A stretch of 64,000 bases of DNA from Paracoccus limosus (lineage in GTDB: Bacteria; Pseudomonadota; Alphaproteobacteria; Rhodobacterales; Rhodobacteraceae): contig NZ_WMIF01000010.1 of the NCBI RefSeq assembly GCF_009711185.1, positions 62,001-126,000 on the forward strand, given 5' to 3'. The notes beneath the pieces were generated by a model. That model made no database searches. It saw only the letters and a program-made list of their open reading frames with translations, and was not told the origin of the DNA. The position numbers and the translations under genes were made by a program. Below, piece by piece: positions 24,978 to 36,322 of the stretch; position 1 is the first letter of the stretch; the number at the start of each line of letters is the position of its first letter.

Positions 24978-25006
24978 TTGACTCATCCGGGCTTTCCTCC
25001 TATACG
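24978..25006 (+). promoter_or_regulatory. Promoter of the str operon
   Basis: TTGACT (24978-24983), a 17-base spacer and TATACG (25001-25006). It gives a leader of about 205 bases before rpsL. The leader can fold an imperfect hairpin near 25096-25129 (CCC.TCC..CCCC with GGGG..GGA.GGG). Confidence 0.8.
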
Positions 25007-25219
25007 CCGCACACCCGACAGGTGACTGCGCGGGTGCCCAGAACCCTTACCGGTCACGATCCGGGCCGTAATTGCCCCGGTCCTCTGGAGAATAACCCGT
25101 CCCGCCCCCAGTCCGGGGACAGGATGGGTCGTGGCGTTTCACGATTCGCGTGATTCGCTGTCGAGAAGTGGTGCAACCAACCGGTTGCGAGTATTGACGA
25201 AAGCAAGACGGGGAACCGA

Positions 25220-25591
25220 ATGCCGACGATCCAACAGCTGATCCGCAAGCCGCGGCAGCCGAAAGTGCAGCGCTCGAAGTCGCAGCACCTGCAAGGGTGC
25301 CCGCAGAAACGTGGCGTGTGCACGCGCGTCTATACCACGACGCCGAAGAAACCGAACTCCGCTATGCGTAAGGTTGCCAAGGTGCGCCTGACGAATGGCT
25401 TCGAGGTCATCTCCTACATCCCGGGCGAAAAGCACAACCTGCAGGAACACAGCGTCGTGCTGATCCGTGGCGGCCGGGTAAAAGACCTTCCGGGTGTCCG
25501 TTACCACATCCTGCGCGGTGTGCTGGATACCCAGGGCGTCAAAGACCGTCGTCAACGCCGTTCGAAATACGGCGCGAAGCGTCCGAAGTAA
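25220..25591 (+). CDS. rpsL: 30S ribosomal protein S12
   Basis: S12 (123 residues) lies at the decoding centre. The conserved [18 protein letters not shown] and [14 protein letters not shown] loops are unchanged. The lysines that mutate in streptomycin resistance (43 and 88 in E. coli numbering) are both present, so the sequence looks streptomycin-sensitive. It is first in the str operon, with GGGGAACCGA before ATG 25220, and rpsG follows after 12 bases. Confidence 0.98.
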   Translation: MPTIQQLIRKPRQPKVQRSKSQHLQGCPQKRGVCTRVYTTTPKKPNSAMRKVAKVRLTNGFEVISYIPGEKHNLQEHSVVLIRGGRVKDLPGVRYHILRGVLDTQGVKDRRQRRSKYGAKRPK

Positions 25592-26074
<483 letters not shown>

Positions 26075-26086
26075 GGGAAAGCTACC

Positions 26087-28210
26087 ATGGCACGCGAATA
26101 CCCGCTTGAGCGGTACCGGAACTTCGGGATCATGGCCCACATCGATGCGGGCAAGACCACGACGACCGAACGTATCCTGTTCTACACCGGCAAGTCGCAC
26201 AAGATCGGCGAAGTCCATGACGGCGCTGCGACGATGGACTGGATGGAACAAGAGGCCGAGCGCGGCATCACCATCACTTCGGCGGCGACCACCACCTTCT
26301 GGCAGCGCCACGAAGACACCGACTATGTCGAAGACCAGTCGCAGCGGAACCGCTTCAACATCATCGACACCCCCGGCCACGTCGACTTCACCATCGAAGT
26401 CGAACGTTCGCTGGCGGTTCTGGACGGTGCGATCTGTCTGCTGGACGCCAATGCCGGCGTCGAGCCGCAGACCGAAACCGTGTGGCGTCAGGCTGACCGC
26501 TACAAGGTTCCGCGGATCGTCTTCGTCAACAAGATGGACAAGATCGGCGCGGACTATTTCAACTGCGTCCGCATGATCAAGGACCGCACCGGCGGCACCC
26601 CCTGCCCGATCGCCCTGCCGATCGGCGCCGAGGACAAGCTGGAAGGCATCATCGACCTCGTGAAGATGGAAGAATGGGTCTGGAAGGGCGAAGACCTCGG
26701 CGCAAGCTGGGTCCGTCAGCCGATCCGTGAAGAGCTTCAGGATCTGGCCGAAGAATGGCGCGGCAAGATGATCGAGCTCGCCGTCGAGCAAGACGACGAT
26801 GCCATGGAAGCCTATCTCGAGGGCAACGAGCCCGATGAGGCGACCCTGCGCCAGCTGATCCGCAAAGGCACGCTGTCGCTGTCCTTCTTCCCGGTCATGG
26901 CCGGCTCGTCCTTCAAGAACAAGGGCGTGCAGCCGCTGCTGAACGCCGTCGTCGACTATCTGCCGGCGCCGACCGACGTTCCCGCCTACCTGGGCTTTGC
27001 CCCGGGCGACGAGAGCGAAACCCGCAATATCGAGCGTTCCGCCTCGGACGAGCAGCCCTTCTCGGGTCTGGCGTTCAAGATCATGAACGACCCCTTCGTC
27101 GGCTCGCTGACCTTCACGCGCATCTATTCGGGTTCGCTGAAAAAAGGCGACCAGATGATGAACTCGACCAAGGGCAAGCGCGAGCGTGTTGGCCGCATGA
27201 TGATCATGCACGCCATCAACCGCGAAGAGATCGAGGAAGCATTCGCCGGCGACATCATCGCGCTGGCCGGTCTGAAAGACACCACCACGGGGGACACGCT
27301 GTGCGACCCGAACAAGCCGGTGGTTCTGGAAACCATGACCTTCCCCGAGCCGGTGATCGAGATCGCCGTCGAGCCGAAGTCGAAAGCTGACCAGGAGAAG
27401 ATGGGCCTTGCCCTGGCGCGCCTGTCGGCCGAAGACCCGTCCTTCCGCGTCGAAACCGATCTGGAATCGGGTCAGACGATCATGAAGGGCATGGGCGAAC
27501 TTCACCTCGACATCCTGGTCGACCGCATGAAGCGCGAGTTCAAGGTCGAGGCGAACATCGGTGCGCCGCAGGTGGCTTACCGCGAGACCATCTCGACCCA
27601 GGCCGAGATCGACTACACGCACAAGAAACAGACCGGTGGTACCGGCCAGTTCGCGCGCGTCAAGCTGGTCATCACCCCGACCGAGCCGGGCGAAGGTTAT
27701 TCGTTCGAATCGAAGATCGTGGGCGGTGCGGTGCCGAAGGAATACATTCCCGGCGTCGAAAAAGGCATCAAGTCCGTCATGGACTCGGGCCCGCTGGCCG
27801 GCTTCCCGGTCATCGACTTCAAGGTGGCGCTGATCGACGGTGCCTTCCACGACGTCGACTCGTCGGTGCTGGCCTTTGAAATCGCGGCCCGTGCCGCGAT
27901 GCGCGATGGTCTGAAGAAAGCCGGCGCGAAGCTGCTGGAACCGATCATGAAGGTCGAAGTCGTGACGCCGGAAGAATACACCGGTTCGATCATCGGCGAC
28001 CTCACCAGCCGTCGCGGCATGGTGCGTGGTCAGGACTCGCGCGGCAATGCGAACGTCATCGACGCTTTCGTGCCGCTGGCGAACATGTTCGGCTACATCA
28101 ACAACCTGCGCTCGATGTCCTCGGGCCGTGCGGTGTTCACCATGCTGTTCGACCATTACGAGGCCGTGCCGCAGAACATCTCGGACGAGATCCAGAAGAA
28201 ATACGCCTGA
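26087..28210 (+). CDS. fusA: Elongation factor G
   Basis: EF-G (707 residues) is the GTPase that drives translocation and, with RRF, ribosome recycling. The GTPase motifs are [15 protein letters not shown] (P loop), [12 protein letters not shown] (switch I), DTPGHVDF (switch II) and NKMDK. Domains II-V follow, ending with ...EIQKKYA. It starts 12 bases after rpsG with AAGGGAAAG upstream. The length and sequence are of the main housekeeping EF-G type. Confidence 0.98.
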   Translation: MAREYPLERYRNFGIMAHIDAGKTTTTERILFYTGKSHKIGEVHDGAATMDWMEQEAERGITITSAATTTFWQRHEDTDYVEDQSQRNRFNIIDTPGHVDFTIEVERSLAVLDGAICLLDANAGVEPQTETVWRQADRYKVPRIVFVNKMDKIGADYFNCVRMIKDRTGGTPCPIALPIGAEDKLEGIIDLVKMEEWVWKGEDLGASWVRQPIREELQDLAEEWRGKMIELAVEQDDDAMEAYLEGNEPDEATLRQLIRKGTLSLSFFPVMAGSSFKNKGVQPLLNAVVDYLPAPTDVPAYLGFAPGDESETRNIERSASDEQPFSGLAFKIMNDPFVGSLTFTRIYSGSLKKGDQMMNSTKGKRERVGRMMIMHAINREEIEEAFAGDIIALAGLKDTTTGDTLCDPNKPVVLETMTFPEPVIEIAVEPKSKADQEKMGLALARLSAEDPSFRVETDLESGQTIMKGMGELHLDILVDRMKREFKVEANIGAPQVAYRETISTQAEIDYTHKKQTGGTGQFARVKLVITPTEPGEGYSFESKIVGGAVPKEYIPGVEKGIKSVMDSGPLAGFPVIDFKVALIDGAFHDVDSSVLAFEIAARAAMRDGLKKAGAKLLEPIMKVEVVTPEEYTGSIIGDLTSRRGMVRGQDSRGNANVIDAFVPLANMFGYINNLRSMSSGRAVFTMLFDHYEAVPQNISDEIQKKYA

Positions 28211-28217
28211 TCGGGTT

Positions 28218-28237
28218 GGCGGGGTCTCGGCCCCGCC
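28218..28237 (+). promoter_or_regulatory. Hairpin between fusA and tuf
   Basis: GGCGGGG (28218-28224) pairs with CCCCGCC (28231-28237) with a six-base loop and no T run. It may be a processing or partial attenuation site rather than a terminator. Confidence 0.4.
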
Positions 28238-28276
28238 GCTCCATAGTAGACACCAAGAATCCAAGGAGCCCTGCTT

Positions 28277-29452
<1,176 letters not shown>

Positions 29453-29533
29453 TCTGACGGGCGGGGCGGGGGCTTGCCTCTGCCCGGTCGAGACTTCGCC
29501 GGGTGATCCCGCCAGGGATATCGCGGCGAGACG

Positions 29534-29563
29534 GGCCCGCTCTGGAAACAGGGCGGGCCTTTT
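29534..29563 (+). terminator. Terminator of the str operon
   Basis: GGCCCGC (29534-29540) pairs with GCGGGCC (29553-29559), followed by TTTT. It lies only 34 bases before the next gene. Confidence 0.9.
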
Positions 29564-29596
29564 GGTTTGCAATTTTAATAAGAAGCGAAGGTGACG

Positions 29597-30190
29597 ATGT
29601 TCCATACACTGCTCTATCGTCTAGAAAGGAACCAAAAGCGTGCTTTGGCCGTGCTAGGATGCGTGTTTTTGATCCTTTCGATCATCTGGTTCGTCCTCGA
29701 ACTGTACGATCAGAGTTTTCCTATGGAGCCAATCGTTGTGTTTGTTGGTGGGATCGCGACACTTCTGGCATCTTATTGGCCGTGGGCGCCACACTATACG
29801 GACCGCCGTCTGAAAGGCCGGGCTTCGATAGACTATATGTCCAACAACCAAGAGTTCATCATTGGGAGAGAGGAGCTCAGTTTTACGCTAAAGTTCTCGA
29901 AGGCCAGCGATGAAAGAATACACATCTACAGAGATCCCTCGGACATCGAGGCGGTCGCCTTAGTCCACGGAGCCGGACTGCCAAGTGAGGTCCGCGATGC
30001 CAAGGCTCTGGACTATAGTAATCGGGTCATCTCTCCTGCCGAAGGCGATGTGGTGGTACTACGGAACATACACGGTCATTATGCCGCGATGGTGGTCTGC
30101 GATGTTAGGGACTCTACTCGAAATGATGACAGAGATGAGGTGACTATTTCTTGGGTGATCAACCCCGAGCACGGCACGGACTTCTCCTAG
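29597..30190 (+). CDS. Orphan two-TM protein of low GC content
   Basis: An unrecognised 197-residue protein. Two hydrophobic segments (about residues 16-37 and 42-62) form a hairpin in the membrane; about 135 soluble residues follow, with alternating short hydrophobic stretches that suggest beta structure. By eye the gene is near 50% GC and uses codons rare in the neighbours (AGA, ATA, TTA, CTA). It was therefore probably acquired by transfer. It sits between the str terminator and the S10 promoter with no clear promoter; a GAAGG site precedes ATG 29597. The two-TM plus soluble domain layout is shared by some phage-defence effectors, but no motif proves this. Confidence 0.6.
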   Translation: MFHTLLYRLERNQKRALAVLGCVFLILSIIWFVLELYDQSFPMEPIVVFVGGIATLLASYWPWAPHYTDRRLKGRASIDYMSNNQEFIIGREELSFTLKFSKASDERIHIYRDPSDIEAVALVHGAGLPSEVRDAKALDYSNRVISPAEGDVVVLRNIHGHYAAMVVCDVRDSTRNDDRDEVTISWVINPEHGTDFS

Positions 30191-30199
30191 AACGACTGC

Positions 30200-30228
30200 T
30201 TGACAGCAGTGATGTGACCCTCTATTCC
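30200..30228 (+). promoter_or_regulatory. Promoter of the S10 operon
   Basis: A full-consensus TTGACA (30200-30205), a 17-base spacer and TATTCC (30223-30228), starting ten bases after the orphan gene ends. The transcript would have a leader of about 145 bases. Confidence 0.82.
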
Positions 30229-30270
30229 CCGCCCATCGCTGCCCGTTCTCCCAGAATCGGCGGCCATCAG

Positions 30271-30306
30271 GCAGGGCCGCCAGCCATGGCGGCCTGCTGT
30301 TGTTTT
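30271..30306 (+). terminator. Hairpin with T-rich tail in the S10 leader (terminator or attenuator)
   Basis: GGCCGCC (30275-30281) pairs with GGCGGCC (30288-30294) and can extend by three pairs with one bulge. TGTTGTTTTAT follows. Because it lies downstream of the S10 promoter it would act on rpsJ transcription; it may also end the orphan gene transcript. Confidence 0.55.
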
Positions 30307-30379
30307 ATACGGTTCGACGCTGGCGGGGCATGGTGCGCTGTCAGCCTCTCAACTGGAACTCCCCGCAAGAGGGAAGTCT

Positions 30380-30688
30380 ATGCAAAGCCAGAATATCCGC
30401 ATCCGGCTCAAGGCGTTCGACTATCGCGTCCTGGATGCCAGCACGCAGGAAATCGTGAACACCGCCAAGCGCACCGGCGCTACCGTTCGTGGTCCGATCC
30501 CGCTGCCGAACAAGATCGAGAAATTCACCGTTCTGCGCGGCCCGCACATCGACAAGAAATCGCGCGACCAGTGGGAAATCCGGACCCACAAGCGTCTGCT
30601 CGACATCGTCGACCCGACCCCGCAAACCGTTGACGCCCTGATGAAGCTCGACCTCGCCGCCGGCGTGGATGTCGAGATCAAGGTTTAA
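30380..30688 (+). CDS. rpsJ: 30S ribosomal protein S10
   Basis: S10 (102 residues), also called NusE, is part of the 30S head and links NusG to the ribosome. [19 protein letters not shown], the loop [20 protein letters not shown] and the C-terminal VDVEIKV are diagnostic. First gene of the S10 operon, reading toward rplC with ten bases between. Confidence 0.98.
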   Translation: MQSQNIRIRLKAFDYRVLDASTQEIVNTAKRTGATVRGPIPLPNKIEKFTVLRGPHIDKKSRDQWEIRTHKRLLDIVDPTPQTVDALMKLDLAAGVDVEIKV

Positions 30689-30698
30689 GGAGGCCCCC

Positions 30699-31562
30699 AT
30701 GCTGCGGACTGGTGTTATCGCCAAGAAGCTGGGCATGACCCGGCTGTTCCTGGAAGACGGGCGTCAAGTTCCCGTCACCGTTCTTCATCTGGACAATGTC
30801 CAGGTCGTCGCTCAGCGCACGACCGATAAGGACGGCTATGTGGCTCTGCAACTCGGCGCGGGCGAGGCGAAAGCCAAACGCACGACCGCCGCGCTGCGTG
30901 GCCATTTCGCGAAAGCGAATGTCGCGCCCAAGCGCAAGATCGCGGAATTCCGCGTTGCAGAAGAAAACCTCGTGAACGTGGGCGAAGAGATCATCGCCGA
31001 CCACTATTTCGCGGGTCAGTTCGTCGACATCGCCGGCACCTCGATCGGTAAAGGCTTTGCCGGTGCGATGAAGCGTCACAACTTTGGTGGTCTGCGCGCC
31101 TCGCACGGCGTGTCGATCAGCCACCGCTCGCACGGTTCGACCGGCCAGTGTCAGGACCCCGGCAAGGTGTTCAAGGGCAAGAAGATGGCGGGTCATCTGG
31201 GTGCCGTTCGCGTCACCACGCAGAACCTGCAGATCGTGCGCACCGACGCCGACCGTGGCCTGATCATGGTCAAGGGCTCGGTTCCGGGTTCGAAAGGTGG
31301 CTGGGTCACCATCAAGGACGCCGTGAAGAAGCCGCTGGCTGAAACCACGATCTTCCCTGCTGCGACCCGCTCGAAAGCCAAGGAAGCCGCGCGTCTGGCC
31401 GAAGAAGCCGCCGCTGCCGCCGCCGCCGAGGAAGAAGCCGCCCGCAAGGCCGCTGCTGAAGCCGAAGCCGCCGCGCAAGAGGCTGCTCTGGCCGAAGCCG
31501 AGGCTTCGATCGCCGCGGACAACTCCGCTGACGATGCCGCGCCGGAAGGAGAGAGCAAATGA
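30699..31562 (+). CDS. rplC: 50S ribosomal protein L3 with Ala/Glu-rich C-terminal tail
   Basis: L3 starts 50S assembly and reaches the peptidyl transferase centre. [38 protein letters not shown] (the methylated-Gln region) and [11 protein letters not shown] are conserved. The protein has 287 residues against about 209 in E. coli. The excess is a tail from about residue 224 (base 31368) made mostly of Ala and Glu with some Lys/Arg, likely an extended helix, ending in an acidic segment. The last codons overlap rplD (ATGA). The tail is in frame and ends at a proper stop. Confidence 0.96.
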   Translation: MLRTGVIAKKLGMTRLFLEDGRQVPVTVLHLDNVQVVAQRTTDKDGYVALQLGAGEAKAKRTTAALRGHFAKANVAPKRKIAEFRVAEENLVNVGEEIIADHYFAGQFVDIAGTSIGKGFAGAMKRHNFGGLRASHGVSISHRSHGSTGQCQDPGKVFKGKKMAGHLGAVRVTTQNLQIVRTDADRGLIMVKGSVPGSKGGWVTIKDAVKKPLAETTIFPAATRSKAKEAARLAEEAAAAAAAEEEAARKAAAEAEAAAQEAALAEAEASIAADNSADDAAPEGESK

Positions 31563-32179
31563 AACTTGATGTGATCACGCTCGAAGCCGGCAAAGCCGGT
31601 GATATCGACCTGAACGATGACATCTTCGGTCTGGAGCCCCGCGCCGACCTGCTGCACCGTGTGGTGCGCTGGCAGCGTGCGAAGGCCCAAGCCGGGACTC
31701 ACTCGGTTCTCGGCAAGTCGGACGTCAGCTACTCGACCAAGAAGATCTATCGCCAGAAAGGCACCGGCGGCGCCCGCCACGGTTCCAAGAAGGCCCCGAT
31801 CTTCCGTCACGGTGGCGTCTACAAAGGCCCGACCCCGCGCTCGCATGCCTTCGATCTGCCGAAGAAAGTCCGCGCGCTTGGCCTGAAACACGCGCTGTCG
31901 GCGAAAGTCGCTGCGGGTGAGCTGGTCATCGTCGACAGCCTGAACCTTGCCGATGCCAAGACCTCGGCCGTTGCCAAAGCGGTCAAGGAAAACGGCTGGA
32001 AGCGCGTTCTGGTGATCGACGGTGCCGAAGTGAACGAGAACTTCGCCCGTGCCGCCCGCAACCTCGAAGGCGTCGATGTGCTGCCGTCGATGGGTGCAAA
32101 CGTCTATGACATCCTGCGTCGCGACACGCTCGTGCTGACGCGCGCCGGTGTCGAAGCTCTGGAGGCTCGCCTGAAATGA
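31559..32179 (+). CDS. rplD: 50S ribosomal protein L4
   Basis: L4 (206 residues) lines the exit tunnel with its long loop ([26 protein letters not shown]). In gamma-proteobacteria it also controls the S10 operon by promoting termination in the leader; that control is not established for alphaproteobacteria. It overlaps rplC and rplW by four bases each (ATGA), showing tight coupling. Confidence 0.97.
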   Translation: MKLDVITLEAGKAGDIDLNDDIFGLEPRADLLHRVVRWQRAKAQAGTHSVLGKSDVSYSTKKIYRQKGTGGARHGSKKAPIFRHGGVYKGPTPRSHAFDLPKKVRALGLKHALSAKVAAGELVIVDSLNLADAKTSAVAKAVKENGWKRVLVIDGAEVNENFARAARNLEGVDVLPSMGANVYDILRRDTLVLTRAGVEALEARLK

Positions 32180-32472
32180 GCGTGAAACCCGAACATTACG
32201 ATGTGCTGGTCAAGCCGCTGATCACCGAGAAAGCGACGCTGGTGTCTGACGCCAACGCCTATGTTTTCCAGGTGGCCAAGGACTCGAACAAGCCGGCGAT
32301 CAAACAAGCTGTCGAAGCCCTGTTCAACGTCAAGGTGAAGGCCGTGAACACGACCATCACCAAAGGCAAGACCAAGCGCTTCAAAGGCCGTCCGGGCGTG
32401 CGCTCGGACGTCAAGAAGGCCTATGTGACGCTGGAAGCTGGCAACAGCATCGACGTCTCGACCGGCCTCTGA
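32176..32472 (+). CDS. rplW: 50S ribosomal protein L23
   Basis: L23 (98 residues) sits at the tunnel exit and docks trigger factor and [28 protein letters not shown] and [21 protein letters not shown] are characteristic. It overlaps the end of rplD by four bases. A terminator-like hairpin with a T run follows before rplB. Confidence 0.97.
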   Translation: MSVKPEHYDVLVKPLITEKATLVSDANAYVFQVAKDSNKPAIKQAVEALFNVKVKAVNTTITKGKTKRFKGRPGVRSDVKKAYVTLEAGNSIDVSTGL

Positions 32473-32488
32473 TAGAAGCCAGCGAATC

Positions 32489-32519
32489 GACGGCCCCGGC
32501 AGCGGGGCCGTCAATTTTT
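32489..32519 (+). terminator. Intrinsic terminator between rplW and rplB
   Basis: A perfect ten-base-pair stem, GACGGCCCCG with CGGGGCCGTC, around GCAG, followed by AATTTTT. It looks fully functional although it lies inside the S10 gene order. Confidence 0.78.
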
Positions 32520-32566
32520 GACTGAAACGGACCACCTACGGTCCAAAGCAACGGAAGACAGAAAGC

Positions 32567-33403
32567 ATGGCACTCAAGTCGTATAAACCGACGACGCCTG
32601 GCCAGCGTGGGCTGGTTCTGATCGACCGTTCGGAGCTTTGGAAAGGGCGCCCGGTCAAATCCCTCACTGAGGGTCTGACCAAGAATGGCGGCCGGAACAA
32701 CACCGGACGGATCACGATGCGCCGCAAGGGCGGCGGGGCGAAGCGTCTCTATCGCATCGTCGATTTCAAACGCACCAAGTTCGATGTTTCGGCCGTGGTC
32801 GAGCGGATCGAATACGATCCCAACCGCACCGCTTTCATCGCGCTGATCAAATACGAAGATGGCGAGCAGGCCTATATCATCGCGCCGCAGCGTCTGGCTG
32901 TTGGCGACAAGGTGATCGCCGGCGCCAAGGTCGACGTGAAACCCGGTAACGCCATGCCCTTCAGCGGCATGCCGATCGGCACGATCGTCCACAACGTCGA
33001 GCTGAAGCCCGGCAAGGGCGGCCAGCTGGCCCGTTCGGCCGGCACCTACGCCCAGTTCGTCGGTCGCGATGGCGGCTACGCCCAGATCCGCCTGTCCTCG
33101 GGCGAGCTGCGTCTGGTCCGTCAGGAATGCATGGCCACCATCGGTGCCGTGTCGAACGCCGACCACTCGAACCAGAACCTCGGCAAGGCAGGCCGCAACC
33201 GTCACTTCGGCATCCGCCCGAGTGTCCGCGGTGTGGCCATGAACCCGATCGACCACCCGCACGGCGGTGGTGAAGGTCGGACTTCGGGCGGTCGTCACCC
33301 GGTTACCCCGTGGGGCAAAGGCACCAAGGGCAACAAGACCCGCACGAACAAGGCGACCGACAAATACATTCTGCGGTCGCGTAACGCGAAGAAGGGGCGC
33401 TAA
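32567..33403 (+). CDS. rplB: 50S ribosomal protein L2
   Basis: L2 (278 residues) is needed for subunit joining and peptidyl transfer. [13 protein letters not shown], the central [17 protein letters not shown] and the C-terminal [17 protein letters not shown], with its functional His in the DHPHGG run, are diagnostic. Only three bases separate it from rpsS. The 94-base gap upstream contains a terminator, so it may need read-through or a local promoter. Confidence 0.98.
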   Translation: MALKSYKPTTPGQRGLVLIDRSELWKGRPVKSLTEGLTKNGGRNNTGRITMRRKGGGAKRLYRIVDFKRTKFDVSAVVERIEYDPNRTAFIALIKYEDGEQAYIIAPQRLAVGDKVIAGAKVDVKPGNAMPFSGMPIGTIVHNVELKPGKGGQLARSAGTYAQFVGRDGGYAQIRLSSGELRLVRQECMATIGAVSNADHSNQNLGKAGRNRHFGIRPSVRGVAMNPIDHPHGGGEGRTSGGRHPVTPWGKGTKGNKTRTNKATDKYILRSRNAKKGR

Positions 33404-33406
33404 TCC

Positions 33407-33685
33407 ATGGCACGTTCTATCTGGAAGGGCCCCTTTGTCGACGCATACGTGCTTCGCAAGGCGGAAAAAGCCCGCGATGCCGGCAAGTCGGATGTCATCA
33501 AGATCTGGTCGCGTCGTTCGACCATTCTGCCGCAGTTTGTCGGCCTGACCTTCGGTGTCTACAACGGCCACAAGCACATCCCGGTCGCTGTGACCGAAGA
33601 GATGATCGGCCAGAAGTTTGGTGAATATTCGCCGACGCGGACCTACTATGGTCACGCCGCCGACAAGAAAGCGAAAAGGAAGTAA
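33407..33685 (+). CDS. rpsS: 30S ribosomal protein S19
   Basis: S19 (92 residues) binds 16S rRNA in the head with S13. [34 protein letters not shown] and [19 protein letters not shown] match the family over its whole length. It is directly after rplB and five bases before rplV. Confidence 0.98.
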   Translation: MARSIWKGPFVDAYVLRKAEKARDAGKSDVIKIWSRRSTILPQFVGLTFGVYNGHKHIPVAVTEEMIGQKFGEYSPTRTYYGHAADKKAKRK

Positions 33686-33690
33686 TCCCC

Positions 33691-34086
33691 ATGGGTAAGG
33701 AACAAAATCCGCGCCGCGTGGCGGAGAACGAGGCGTTTGCGAAAACCAAGATGCTTCGCACCTCGCCGCAGAAGCTGAACCTGGTTGCGGCGCTGATCCG
33801 TGGCAAGAAGGTGGACAAGGCTCTGGCCGACCTGACCTTCTCGCACAAGCGCGTTGCCGGCGACGTGAAGAAATGCCTTCAGTCGGCCATCGCCAATGCC
33901 GAGAACAACCACAACCTGGACGTCGACAATCTGATCGTCGCCGAGGCTTGGGTCGGCAAGAACCTGGTTATGAAACGTGGTCGCCCGCGCGCCCGTGGCC
34001 GTTACGGCAAGATCATGAAGCCGTTTTCGGAAATCACCATCAAGGTTCGTCAGGTCGAGGCCATTGAAGCCGGGGAGCGCGCGTAA
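33691..34086 (+). CDS. rplV: 50S ribosomal protein L22
   Basis: L22 (131 residues) reaches the exit tunnel with a beta-hairpin ([19 protein letters not shown]...[13 protein letters not shown]), the site of erythromycin-resistance changes in other bacteria. It has about 15 more N-terminal residues than E. coli L22, common in alphaproteobacteria. The stop overlaps the rpsC start by one base (TAATG). Confidence 0.97.
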   Translation: MGKEQNPRRVAENEAFAKTKMLRTSPQKLNLVAALIRGKKVDKALADLTFSHKRVAGDVKKCLQSAIANAENNHNLDVDNLIVAEAWVGKNLVMKRGRPRARGRYGKIMKPFSEITIKVRQVEAIEAGERA

Positions 34087-34808
34087 TGGGTCAGAAAGTC
34101 AACCCCATCGGGATGCGTCTTCAGGTCAACCGCACCTGGGACAGCCGCTGGTATGCGGACGACAAGGACTACGGCAATCTGCTGCTGGAAGACCTGAAGA
34201 TCCGCGACTTCATCCATGATGAAGCCAAACAAGCCGGCGTCAGCCGCGTCATCATCGAACGTCCGCACAAGAAGTGCCGCGTCACGATCTATGCCGCGCG
34301 TCCGGGTGTGATCATCGGCAAAAAAGGCGCCGATATCGAAACCCTGCGCAAGAAGCTGGCGAACTTCACCGCTTCGGAACTGCACCTCAACATCGTCGAG
34401 GTCCGCAAGCCCGAACTGGACGCCCAACTGGTGGCCGAGTCGATCGCCCAGCAGCTGGAACGTCGGGTGTCGTTCCGTCGCGCGATGAAACGTGCCGTGC
34501 AGAACGCCATGCGCATGGGCGCCTTGGGGATCCGGGTGAACGTGTCGGGTCGTCTGGGTGGCGCCGAGATTGCGCGCACCGAATGGTATCGCGAGGGCCG
34601 TGTGCCGCTGCACACCCTGCGCGCCGACATCGATTATGCGCTGTCGGAAGCCTCGACCCCCTATGGGATCATCGGTGTGAAGGTCTGGATCTTCAAAGGC
34701 GAGATCATGGAACACGACCCGCAGGCCCGTGACCGTCGCGCCACCGAGGCGCAGGACGGCCCGGCTCCGCGTGGTCCGCGTCGTGATCGCGACCGCGACG
34801 CGCGCTAA
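34086..34808 (+). CDS. rpsC: 30S ribosomal protein S3
   Basis: S3 (240 residues) lines the mRNA entry channel. [24 protein letters not shown], the KH domain [12 protein letters not shown] and the C-terminal [28 protein letters not shown] are diagnostic. The last 25 residues are charged (RDRRATEAQ...RDRDAR). Translationally coupled to rplV. Confidence 0.98.
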   Translation: MGQKVNPIGMRLQVNRTWDSRWYADDKDYGNLLLEDLKIRDFIHDEAKQAGVSRVIIERPHKKCRVTIYAARPGVIIGKKGADIETLRKKLANFTASELHLNIVEVRKPELDAQLVAESIAQQLERRVSFRRAMKRAVQNAMRMGALGIRVNVSGRLGGAEIARTEWYREGRVPLHTLRADIDYALSEASTPYGIIGVKVWIFKGEIMEHDPQARDRRATEAQDGPAPRGPRRDRDRDAR

Positions 34809-34820
34809 GGAGAAGTTGTC

Positions 34821-35234
34821 ATGCTGCAACCGAAACGGACCAAGTTCCGCAAACAGTTCAAGGGTCGGATCCATGGCGAAGCCAAGGGCGGTTTCGCCCT
34901 GAACTTCGGCTCGTTCGCGCTGAAGGCCACCGAGCCCGAGCGTGTGACCGCCCGTCAGATCGAAGCGGCCCGCCGCGCGATCACCCGTCACATGAAACGT
35001 CAGGGCCGGGTCTGGATCCGGATTTTCCCGGATGTTCCGGTTTCGTCGAAACCGACCGAAGTGCGGATGGGTAAAGGTAAGGGCTCGGTCGATTACTGGG
35101 CGGCCCGCGTGCACCCCGGCCGCATCATGTTCGAGATCGACGGCGTGTCCGACGAGATCGCGCGTGAGGCTCTGCGCCTGGGCGCCAACAAGCTGCCGGT
35201 GCTGACCCGCATCGTCGCCCGCGAAGACTGGTAA
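34821..35234 (+). CDS. rplP: 50S ribosomal protein L16
   Basis: L16 (137 residues) organises the A-site region of the 50[17 protein letters not shown], the basic core [25 protein letters not shown] and [22 protein letters not shown] are typical. AAGGAG precedes ATG 34821. A terminator follows 26 bases after its stop. Confidence 0.98.
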   Translation: MLQPKRTKFRKQFKGRIHGEAKGGFALNFGSFALKATEPERVTARQIEAARRAITRHMKRQGRVWIRIFPDVPVSSKPTEVRMGKGKGSVDYWAARVHPGRIMFEIDGVSDEIAREALRLGANKLPVLTRIVAREDW

Positions 35235-35259
35235 TCCAGCCTCGCCGGTTCAAGACCAG

Positions 35260-35289
35260 CGCCCCGTCGGGAAACCGGCGGGGCGTTTT
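35260..35289 (+). terminator. Terminator between rplP and rpmC
   Basis: CGCCCCG (35260-35266) pairs with CGGGGCG (35279-35285), with inner CGG/CCG pairs, followed by TTTT. It divides the usual rplP-rpmC-rpsQ string. Confidence 0.82.
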
Positions 35290-35311
35290 CATGGCAATTC
35301 CGTGAAAAGGG

Positions 35312-35340
35312 TTGCCAAAGCCCGGGCAGGCCTGTATGGG
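35312..35340 (+). promoter_or_regulatory. Candidate promoter for rpmC-rpsQ and following genes
   Basis: TTGCCA (35312-35317), a 17-base spacer and TATGGG (35335-35340), 22 bases after the rplP terminator and 83 bases before rpmC. Confidence 0.55.
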
Positions 35341-35422
35341 CAAGCCTTCACATGAAACTCCACCGGAATCAGGGTGGCCTTGCATGCAAGGGCCCTCCGG
35401 TGATGTTGAAAGGAACAGGCGC

Positions 35423-35629
35423 ATGAAAGCGCAAGAACTGAAAGAAAAGTCGCCGGAACAGCTGCGCGAGCAGCTTCTGTCGCTGAAAAAGGAAGCGTTC
35501 AACCTGCGCTTCCAGCAGGCCACCGGCCAGCTCGAATCGACCGCTCGTATGCGCGCCGTCAAACGTGACGTTGCTCGCGTGAAAACGATTCTGAACCAGA
35601 AAGCGGCCGCGGCCGCTGCGTCGAACTAA
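35423..35629 (+). CDS. rpmC: 50S ribosomal protein L29
   Basis: L29 (68 residues) is a helical hairpin near the tunnel exit. [39 protein letters not shown] is typical. The frame is open upstream to 35312, but that part runs through the leader and is not conserved; AAAGGA sits well before ATG 35423. A short Ala-rich end (KAAAAAASN) completes it. Confidence 0.97.
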   Translation: MKAQELKEKSPEQLREQLLSLKKEAFNLRFQQATGQLESTARMRAVKRDVARVKTILNQKAAAAAASN

Positions 35630-35641
35630 GGAGCCAAGCCC

Positions 35642-35890
35642 ATGCCCAAACGCATCCTGCAAGGCAAGGTCGTCAGCGACAAGAACGAACAGACCGTCAC
35701 CGTTCTGGTCGAGCGTCGCTTCAAACACCCGCTGCTGCACAAAACCGTGCGGTCGTCCAAGAAATACCGCGCCCATGACGCGGAAAACCAATTCAAGGTG
35801 GGTGACACCGTTCGCATCGTCGAATGTGCGCCGATCTCGAAGACCAAGCGCTGGACCGTTCTGCTTGACGCTGCTGAAGCCCAAGCCTGA
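35642..35890 (+). CDS. rpsQ: 30S ribosomal protein S17
   Basis: S17 (82 residues) is a primary 16S binder. [43 protein letters not shown] and [19 protein letters not shown] are diagnostic. AAGGAG precedes it, 12 bases after rpmC. A small hairpin (35911-35935, TGGGG with CCCCA) lies in the 63-base gap before rplN. Confidence 0.98.
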   Translation: MPKRILQGKVVSDKNEQTVTVLVERRFKHPLLHKTVRSSKKYRAHDAENQFKVGDTVRIVECAPISKTKRWTVLLDAAEAQA

Positions 35891-35953
35891 CACCAGTTTA
35901 ATCGATACCCTGGGGCCGGGTGATGCCGGTCCCCAAAGGTCGGGAGTAACCCT

Positions 35954-36322
35954 ATGATCCAGATGCAGACCAATCTGGATGTCGCTGACAACTCCGGCGC
36001 TCGCCGGGTGCAGTGCATCAAGGTCCTGGGTGGTTCGCACCGTCGCTATGCGTCGGTGGGCGACATTATCGTCGTCTCCGTCAAGGAAGCCATCCCGCGC
36101 GGCCGCGTGAAGAAAGGTGACGTCCGCAAGGCCGTCGTCGTGCGCACCGCCAAAGAAGTGAAGCGTGAAGACGGCACCTCGATCCGTTTCGACCGCAACG
36201 CCGCCGTCATCCTGAACAACCAGGGCGAACCGGTCGGCACCCGTATCTTCGGGCCGGTCGTTCGTGAGCTGCGCGCCAAGAACTTCATGAAGATCATCTC
36301 GCTCGCGCCGGAGGTGCTGTAA
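35954..36322 (+). CDS. rplN: 50S ribosomal protein L14
   Basis: L14 (122 residues) forms intersubunit bridges and is the target of the silencing factor Rsf[28 protein letters not shown] and [13 protein letters not shown] are conserved. GGAGTAACC precedes ATG 35954. Its stop overlaps the rplX start by one base. Confidence 0.98.
   Translation: MIQMQTNLDVADNSGARRVQCIKVLGGSHRRYASVGDIIVVSVKEAIPRGRVKKGDVRKAVVVRTAKEVKREDGTSIRFDRNAAVILNNQGEPVGTRIFGPVVRELRAKNFMKIISLAPEVL

Noticed and set aside
35312..35422. Longer L29 from a start at 35312
   Set aside because: The extension overlaps the promoter-like site and shows no L29 similarity.
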